Assembly (NCBI GenBank): GCA_947172415.1
Contig: OX359195.1
Span: 6,609,501-6,673,500, forward strand
Direction: 5' to 3'
Origin: Chondrosia reniformis
Taxonomy: Eukaryota > Porifera > Demospongiae > Chondrillida > Chondrillidae
DNA length: 64,000 nt
The notes beneath the pieces are model-generated. The model saw only the letters and a program-made list of their open reading frames with translations, had not been told where the DNA came from and did not search any database. How positions within the stretch are numbered: the stretch's first letter is position 1; every line of letters starts with the position of its first letter. A program made the position numbers and the translations under genes. Positions 59,001 through 64,000 of the stretch are shown here, in pieces.

Positions 59001-61530
59001 CACCAGCCAAGAAAAACCTTGGTAGCTTGGCTGGTTTGACATAATATGTTCCAGTGACTACCCATAGTATATCATATGGCCTTTGTACAGGCAATGTGCA
59101 AATAATTCCTTTCTTCCTCATTTAAGTCATTCATCCCTGTTATTGGTTCTACAGTACATGACTAATGTACACTTAAATGTATATATGTGTTGTGTTTCCT
59201 CAATCATATCACTACCATACATATACAGTGTATGTTGCTATTATTGCTTGTGTACATATTTGTGGTTAGCTTCAAGTTGTGGGATGCCACAGTGCAGTGC
59301 CTCTCAGTGCTGGATGTGCTCATGAGCTTGGCTGTGTACAGTGGAGCATCTGATGGTGTCATGTGCAGGCCCGAGTTTCAGTACTCCAAGGAGCCGTTTA
59401 TGGAGATCCGGGAGGGTCGTCATCCCTGCATCACCAGGACATTCACAGGAGACAACTTCATCCCCAATGACACAACTATAGGACTGCCTATGGTAATGTT
59501 CAAAGAGTTACTAGCTAGTACAGTGGAACCTGCCTAATCTGACACCTGTGTATTGGACCTATATAAATTATCTGGCATAGGATGTGTGACTAGATTAGAA
59601 GGATATAGTATTATATTAAATATATACCATAGACAGCAGATATGTACGTATATACGTTTGTTAGACTAGTGTAACAAATGTAAGAATGAAAACATTTTTA
59701 CAATATATCAAAAGTATACAAGTAATGTTTGCATATACGTACAACCAGCCCATATCATGTTGAAGCCATTTTAAGTTTTTAGTTGTAAGCAAGTTATTTC
59801 AAAACCACTCTTCACCTGCATGATACACTTTGCCTTTTTATACATGTACTTTGAACCCTGAACCTTTTGTACTTTGCATAGAATGCAGCTGATCTGGGTG
59901 CTTCCTGTGTGGTAGTCACAGGACCCAATATGGGAGGCAAGTCCACACTAATGAGACAGGCCGGTCTGATCACCATACTAGCTCAGTTGGTGAGTTTACT
60001 TTCTTGAAAATAGACAGAAGCACTTAGAAGTATATAGATAAAGAATGTTAATGAATGAGAGAAAACAAAGAATATTGTAAAGTGATTTCACATATGAAGG
60101 TACAATACACATTGTTATATACGTACATGGTTACTCTATATTTGAGTGACAGAGATTCAAAGGAATGATGTATGATAAATCTGCAGGTCATTGTTGATGT
60201 ATTGTGTCACAAGGTCTCCCACCCCCACCCCCTAGGGTTGCTATGTGCCTGCTGAGGTGTGCAGACTGACTCCTGTAGATCGCATATTCACAAGATTGGG
60301 AGCTTCTGATAGGATCATGTCAGGGGAAAGTACCTTTTACGTGGAGCTGAGTGAAACAGCTGCTATCCTGCAACATGCCACCAGACACTCACTCGTCTTA
60401 TTGGACGAACTAGGACGTGGTACAGCAACCTATGATGGAACTGCTATTGCATGTGCTGTAGTGAAGGAGCTAGCAGAGAAGATTAAGTGCAGAACACTCT
60501 TCTCAACACACTATCATTCTCTTGTAGAAGAATTTGCCAGCAACCCAAACATAGGGCTTGGCCATATGGTGAGTAATTGGGACCATGTTTTTGGGGGCGC
60601 CTGTTTTCAAAAATTTTGGCTTCCTGTTCGTAACCTTTGTACGTCCTACCCAGCTATTATTGCAACCACTTTCAATATGTTAATAAACAATATTGAAAGT
60701 GGTTTCAATCACAAATAGATACAATATAACAGTAAGTTATGTGTTATATATACAATTTAAGTAAGCTGAATGTTTCAAAGGGTATACAATCACAAGTATT
60801 AGAGATAGAGATATAGTGTAACAAATGTAAGAATGAAAACATTTTTACAATATATATTGTAGATTAGATATAGTCGATTAAGTGTTCTTAAACACATTCT
60901 TAGATGTACATGTTTGTGTGGTAGAGCATAACTTGCTGTTATGTTACACGTTTTTAACTGCAACCACTTTGTTAAAAATCAAACATACATTCAATAAACT
61001 ATGCACGGGGGCTATTGTATGGATTAAGGATGTAGCTGTGAACATGTGACAGTTCTAAAATTAGTTTTCAAGGACATCCATCCATCCATCCATCCATCAA
61101 TCTATCAGTTTATCAATACATACAGTACATCCATCCACCTGCCCTCTTACGTAGTTGTAATGGATGATATTATTTTATAATTTTCAGGCATGTATGGTGG
61201 AGAATGATGGAGAAGATGGAGACATTGGAGAAGAATCAATCACTTTCCTTTACAAGTTTACCGCTGGTCCATGTCCAAAGAGCTATGGCTTCAATGCTGC
61301 CAAGTTGGCAGGCTTGCCCTGCAGCATCATTTTCTTTGCACGGAAAAAGGCCAAACAGTTTGAAGAGAGCACTTTGAGGCAGAAACTGTTTAGGTGTGAC
61401 CTTTTTAAACTACTTAATTTTAATTAGTGCTGTGATGTACTCTAGTTAATTCTGCAGGCAACTATTTTCTGATGAAAGCCAAACACTAGAATTTGAGAAG
61501 ATTCACAGCCTGTTAGATGATCTTCTGTAA
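50003..61530 (+). CDS. MSH6: DNA mismatch repair protein MSH6, complete
   Basis: 26 exons, 1358 aa (human 1360). Starts: 50003, 50461, 50851, 51060, 51324, 51803, 52152, 52438, 52889, 53093, 53400, 53562, 54217, 54628, 54864, 55310, 57559, 57851, 58066, 58216, 58621, 59270, 59882, 60236, 61188, 61458. Ends: 50328, 50740, 50902, 51199, 51631, 51950, 52226, 52573, 53031, 53164, 53471, 53820, 54419, 54797, 54962, 55390, 57654, 57894, 58106, 58393, 58831, 59492, 59989, 60568, 61393, 61530. It has an N-terminal PCNA-binding-like [11 protein letters not shown], a PWWP domain ([13 protein letters not shown]), an acidic/basic linker with KTPKTPKNP repeats, the mismatch-reading FYE in [12 protein letters not shown], Walker [10 protein letters not shown], Walker [11 protein letters not shown] and STHYHS. 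With MSH2 it forms MutS-alpha. Intron 16 (2.17 kb) contains a separate gene. Confidence 0.96.
51414..51520 (+). repeat. coding minisatellite, K-T-P repeats in MSH6 exon 5
   Basis: Repeats of CCCAAAACACCAAARA code for [20 protein letters not shown]. At DNA level two 36-base blocks are the same. This lies in the disordered linker between the PWWP and mismatch-binding domains. TP dipeptides followed by K are potential proline-directed kinase sites. Confidence 0.9.
54032..54138. mobile_element. 107-bp MITE with 43-bp inverted arms (MSH6 intron 12)
   Basis: ATACCGTATGGACCTAAATT and the following TTCGTGGGACTAAACTTTCG are matched by their complement at the other end, ending GGTCCATACGGTAT. Only about 20 bases lie between the arms. 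It has no coding content. Confidence 0.85.
55125..55250 (+). repeat. dispersed repeat R1, copy 7 (MSH6 intron 15)
   Basis: Contains CCCAGTGGAGAAGAAGAAGA, AAAACTCTTTTATCC and a diverged core CAAAGCTCTCATTAGGTTTA, ending near ATGTTGAGAAATGGTCTCTT. Confidence 0.8.
56008..56015 (+). promoter_or_regulatory. TATA box of the nested collagen-headed gene
   Basis: TATAAAAA, 43 bases before the start codon at 56058. The paralog at 62223 has TATAAAAG at a comparable place (62140). A dedicated promoter inside the MSH6 intron is therefore likely. Confidence 0.6.
56058..57179 (+). CDS. collagen-headed secreted protein, nested in MSH6 intron 16
   Basis: One exon, 373 aa. It has a signal peptide ([19 protein letters not shown]), then VGGCGILQ and six collagen triplets ([18 protein letters not shown]). 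A short acidic coiled coil ([20 protein letters not shown]) is followed by a Cys-rich C-terminal domain of about 270 aa. That domain opens like a fibrinogen-related or collagen-C-terminal module ([40 protein letters not shown]). It continues with segments I know only as recurring in invertebrate matrix proteins ([51 protein letters not shown]). An extracellular oligomer (trimer) is inferred from the collagen/coiled-coil head. It reads in the same direction as MSH6 and lies wholly within its intron. Relative to its paralog it has about 19 extra residues after the signal peptide. Confidence 0.9.
   Translation: MRVTEGVCILVVFLVGASAKPSIRVPQPDTDNVTMETSGTVGGCGILQGPPGRDGRDGLPGPPGTGSLSFADSRDLKKDIEGDLSDIIEAVVRNFTEEKMRSIAQPCTGLGSTSDQAAKSCGEIYQCNSEATSGLYWLTTRDEESVRIHQVYCDMEAWHCGVKGGWMRVAYINMSQPEAECPSPFRLVTSPKRLCGRASIATGGCSSKTFSTHNISYNKVCGQARGYKYATADGFHGPKDINSYYVDGISITHGSPHKHLWTYAVGQSDDYNYPDHNCPCAKFPGPSPPSFVGNHYYCESGNTGPYEYQFYDEPLWDGEGCGAGNNCCAQSGMPWFCRALPQEVNDDIEVRNCANEGIDNEDTYIELLEIYVQ
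60658..60711. repeat. perfect short hairpin in MSH6 intron 24
   Basis: AACCACTTTCAATAT and its exact complement ATATTGAAAGTGGTT are separated by about 10 bases (GTTAATAAACA). The left arm recurs alone at about 62037. Confidence 0.75.
60990..61080 (+). repeat. relic of the upstream region of the collagen-headed paralog (MSH6 intron 24)
   Basis: AATAAACTATGCACGGGGGC, then GTAGCTGTGAACATGTGACAG and AAATTAGTTTTCAAGGACA, match 62052-62140 just before the TATA box of the 62223 gene (AATAAACAATGGTAGGGGGC, TGTGGCTGTTAACATGTGACAG). The TATA box and the gene body are absent here. A related AACCACTTTCAATATGTTAA block lies at about 60665 and 62036. Confidence 0.7.
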
Positions 61531-62222
61531 TAACAGTTTACTGATATAGCAGCATGCACTACGGTTTTATATTTTCATCATTATCCGTGTTTATCCTTGA
61601 AATTTAATGATGTACAATAACTGTATTTGGTGGAATGAACAAAGTGATAATTAAACCACAGGTAATCATTCTCAAACATCAGAAAGTAAAGAGGCAAAAA
61701 TTAAAGAGACAATTATTGGGATCAATAATCTACAATTACCACAAAGATGCTCCAGTAATGTTTCCCTTTATATTAAACGTTCAAAAAGTAATCTTTAATA
61801 ATTACATGAATGTGCAGTGATTCCCATTTGTATCAGAAAGAATTGATAGTCTAAGGTCAAGCTATGAGATTCATGACACACGGTAGGAGCCTTGTAGCAG
61901 AGTCATCATCTGTGGTGTTAAGTTGTGTTGCCATAGGAACTGCAACAACCTGGCCCCTTGAAACATTCAGCTTGCTTATATTGTATATATAATACATAAC
62001 TTACTGACTATTATACTGTATCAACTTGTGATTGAAACCACTTTCAATATGTTAATAAACAATGGTAGGGGGCTGTTTTGTAGATTAGAGATGTGGCTGT
62101 TAACATGTGACAGATTTTAAATTAGTTCTGATGGACAAGTATAAAAGACCTTCTATTCTGGACTTAAATATCATTCTCTAAATGAAGTACTCTAGATCCA
62201 ATTAAGAAGATACGTACACTGA
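61531..62222. other. intergenic region between MSH6 and the collagen-headed paralog
   Basis: No gene. Its right part shares sequence with MSH6 intron 24 (see 60990-61080). It holds a TATA box, TATAAAAG, at 62140-62147, 76 bases before the next start codon. Confidence 0.6.
62140..62147 (+). promoter_or_regulatory. TATA box of the second collagen-headed gene
   Basis: TATAAAAG upstream of the 62223 start, in a position comparable to that of the nested paralog. Confidence 0.55.
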
Positions 62223-63287
62223 ATGATGGTATCCGAATATACCTTGATTTTGGTAGCAATCCTTATCAATGCTATTGCAGGGTCCGGAGCTGTTGGTGGA
62301 TGTGGCATCATACAAGGTCCTCCTGGTCGTGATGGAAGGGATGGCTTGCCAGGACCTCCTGGGACTGGTTCCCTGTCTTTTACTGACAGTAGAGATCTAA
62401 AGGAAGACATTGAAGGAGACTTGAGTGATATCATTGAAGCTGCAATCAGGAACTTCACTGAAGAGAAGACGAGATCTATTGCTCAACGTTGTATTGGTCT
62501 TGGATCCACTTCGGATCAAGCTGCCAAGTCATGTGGTGAGATCTACCAGTGCAACAGTGAGGCTACCAGTGGACTGTACTGGTTGACTACTGGAGATGAG
62601 GAAAGTGTTTATATTCAACAGGTCTACTGTGATATGGAGGCGTGGCATTGTGGAGTGAAGGGTGGATGGATGAGAGTGGCCTACATCAACATGAACCAAA
62701 CAGGAGAAGAGTGCCCCTCCCCCTTTCAATTGGTCACCTCCCCCAAGAGGTTGTGTGGACGATCAGGCAGTGGCTGTTATTCAAACACCTTCTCTACTCA
62801 TAATATCAGCTACAATAAGGTCTGTGGACAGGTCAGGGGATATCAATATGGCACTCCTAACGGATTTGAAAATTCTAAAGATATCAATTCATATTATGCG
62901 GAAGGTATTTCCATTACACATGGTTCCCCTCGTAAGCATCTCTGGACTTATGCTGTAGGTTTATCTGATGATTATGATTACTCAGACTCTAACTGTCCCT
63001 GTGCCAAGAACCCTGGTCCATCTCCACCATCCTTTGTGGGTAATGACTATTATTGCGAATCTGGGAACACTGGAACATTGGAAAGTATGAACTTCTATGA
63101 TGAGCCTCTTTGGGATGGTGAAGGTTGTGGAGCTGGTAACAATTGTTGTGCCCAATCTGGTATGCCTTGGTTCTCTAGAGCTCTTCCACAGGAAGTACAT
63201 GATGATATTGAAGTGCGTAATTGTGCTGATGATGGAATTGATAAAGAAGATACATATATAGAAGTGCTTGAAATATATGTTCAGTAG
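62223..63287 (+). CDS. collagen-headed secreted protein, paralog downstream of MSH6
   Basis: One exon, 354 aa. It has a signal peptide (MMVSEYTLILVAILINAIAG), VGGCGIIQ, the same six triplets ([18 protein letters not shown]), the same coiled coil with a few changes and the same C-terminal Cys-rich domain ([57 protein letters not shown]). It is very close to the copy in MSH6 intron 16, and similarity continues into the 3' UTR (CAATTTGAAGA-AAATCTC after the stop). The two arose by DNA-level duplication. One Cys of the nested copy (PWFCRA) is Ser here (PWFSRA). The function is probably in the extracellular matrix; not established. Confidence 0.9.
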   Translation: MMVSEYTLILVAILINAIAGSGAVGGCGIIQGPPGRDGRDGLPGPPGTGSLSFTDSRDLKEDIEGDLSDIIEAAIRNFTEEKTRSIAQRCIGLGSTSDQAAKSCGEIYQCNSEATSGLYWLTTGDEESVYIQQVYCDMEAWHCGVKGGWMRVAYINMNQTGEECPSPFQLVTSPKRLCGRSGSGCYSNTFSTHNISYNKVCGQVRGYQYGTPNGFENSKDINSYYAEGISITHGSPRKHLWTYAVGLSDDYDYSDSNCPCAKNPGPSPPSFVGNDYYCESGNTGTLESMNFYDEPLWDGEGCGAGNNCCAQSGMPWFSRALPQEVHDDIEVRNCADDGIDKEDTYIEVLEIYVQ

Positions 63288-63584
63288 CTCAATTTGAAGA
63301 CAAATCTCATAAGCTTTCAAGAAACCTTACATTATACAGTAGTTATACAAACCTTTGATAATTAGAGGTTTTCATTAGTTTTGAGTTTTGTAGAATAATA
63401 AAGTGTGTAATATATAAATATCCATACCAGTACAGAGTACATAAGGGAGTACAATTTGACTCCTGAGATATATTCTATTAATCGCCTTTTGTTTCTGATT
63501 CAAATTATTTATATGGCAAGCCCACGTAGGTATTGTATACGTGTAACGTATGATATACTGGTGATTAAAAGTAATGCTCGCCTC

Positions 63585-63712
63585 CACAGGATCAAATATT
63601 TCAGGTTTCATATGGTATGAAACCTACATATTTCCATACCTTTTGAAACCTGGCTGTTCAAAGAGTTTCAAATAGGTTTCATGCCTTCTGCAACCTGACA
63701 TTTGATCCTGTG
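63585..63712. repeat. inverted-repeat element of about 128 bp
   Basis: Ends CACAGGATCAAATATTTCAG and its near-complement CTGACATTTGATCCTGTG. The inside holds several copies of GGTTTCAT/ATGAAACC, including the palindrome GTTTCATATGGTATGAAAC. It is probably a small non-autonomous element. Confidence 0.75.
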
Positions 63713-63811
63713 ATCGTTATATATTATATCAGTATTATATTACTATTACCTACGTGCGAAATTGTTCGAGGTGTCATATTCGAGTTTGGCTTTTGCTACT
63801 AGAGTGTTGGT

Positions 63812-64000
63812 ATGCCTTCGCGTATGAGTGCCTACACCCTATATCATTCGATTATGGCAGCAAGGCGGGACAGCCGCGTCCATCGTGAAGGAGCTGAGGA
63901 AAGACGGTATATCCACTACGCATCGCACGGTGACCCGACGGATCTTCGCTGGATCAAGGGAGGTGGACTACAAGACCACTGCAGACCAGAGCGGCTTTCA
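63812..64000 (+). mobile_element. Tc1/mariner-like transposase, frameshifted, cut by the window end
   Basis: ATG at 63812 opens MPSRMSAYT, a start typical of Tc1-like transposases in marine animals. The helix-turn-helix continues in another frame from about 63831: PYIIRLWQQGGTAASIVKEL, then RKDGISTTHRTVTRRI. A TGA at 63825 and the frame change show the copy is broken. Base composition is much richer in GC than the surroundings, as expected for a recent insertion. The catalytic DDE part would lie beyond 64000. Confidence 0.75.

Overview
The window reads as nuclear DNA of an early-branching animal, most likely a demosponge of the Amphimedon type. It is AT-rich and gene-dense. The genes have many exons, short GT-AG introns and conserved phases, and animal-specific families are present (SRCR receptors, ankyrin/SOCS-box, PLAC8, collagen-headed secreted proteins). 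Exon models below were built by hand from splice consensus and reading-frame continuity. Where exon lengths are listed they sum to a whole number of codons. The species call is inference.

Layout. 1-5000 is mostly non-coding, with one doubtful minus-strand spliced fragment, a long perfect fold-back (2652-2896) and two GC-richer stretches of unknown nature. 5001-7996 (-) is a 7-exon single-pass membrane protein with PPxY motifs in its tail. 8657-21875 holds three ABHD1/3-like alpha/beta hydrolases: one on +, then a head-to-head pair whose start codons are only 29 bp apart. Their introns carry a 53-copy 15-bp minisatellite, an inverted decayed copy of one hydrolase exon, fold-backs and an antisense tRNA-Thr(AGU). 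24404-26333 (+) is an orphan 3-exon gene. 26698-28889 holds three tandem PLAC8-family genes.

29705-30772 (-) is an intronless, catalytically degraded class III nucleotide cyclase-like gene, divergent from RPL7 (30848-32689, +). 33235-35611 (-) is an ankyrin/SOCS-box gene. 35.6-39.2 kb is accessory: arrays built on a TTAAGCACC motif, a decayed copy of a small gene, and weak ORFs. 39243-39658 (-) is a small unrecognised gene divergent from SGPL1 (39812-44376, +). 45539-49767 (+) encodes six SRCR domains, one per exon. 50003-61530 (+) is a complete 26-exon MSH6 of 1358 codons. Its intron 16 contains an intact intronless collagen-headed secreted-protein gene (56058-57179). A close paralog follows MSH6 at 62223-63287. 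The window ends inside a frameshifted Tc1/mariner-like transposase.

Functional themes are housekeeping (RPL7, MSH6, SGPL1), lipid metabolism (three ABHD3-like hydrolases and S1P lyase) and surface or extracellular proteins. One dispersed repeat family (called R1 here) appears seven times, always in the same orientation, five times in introns. Four divergent gene pairs have short to very short shared promoters.
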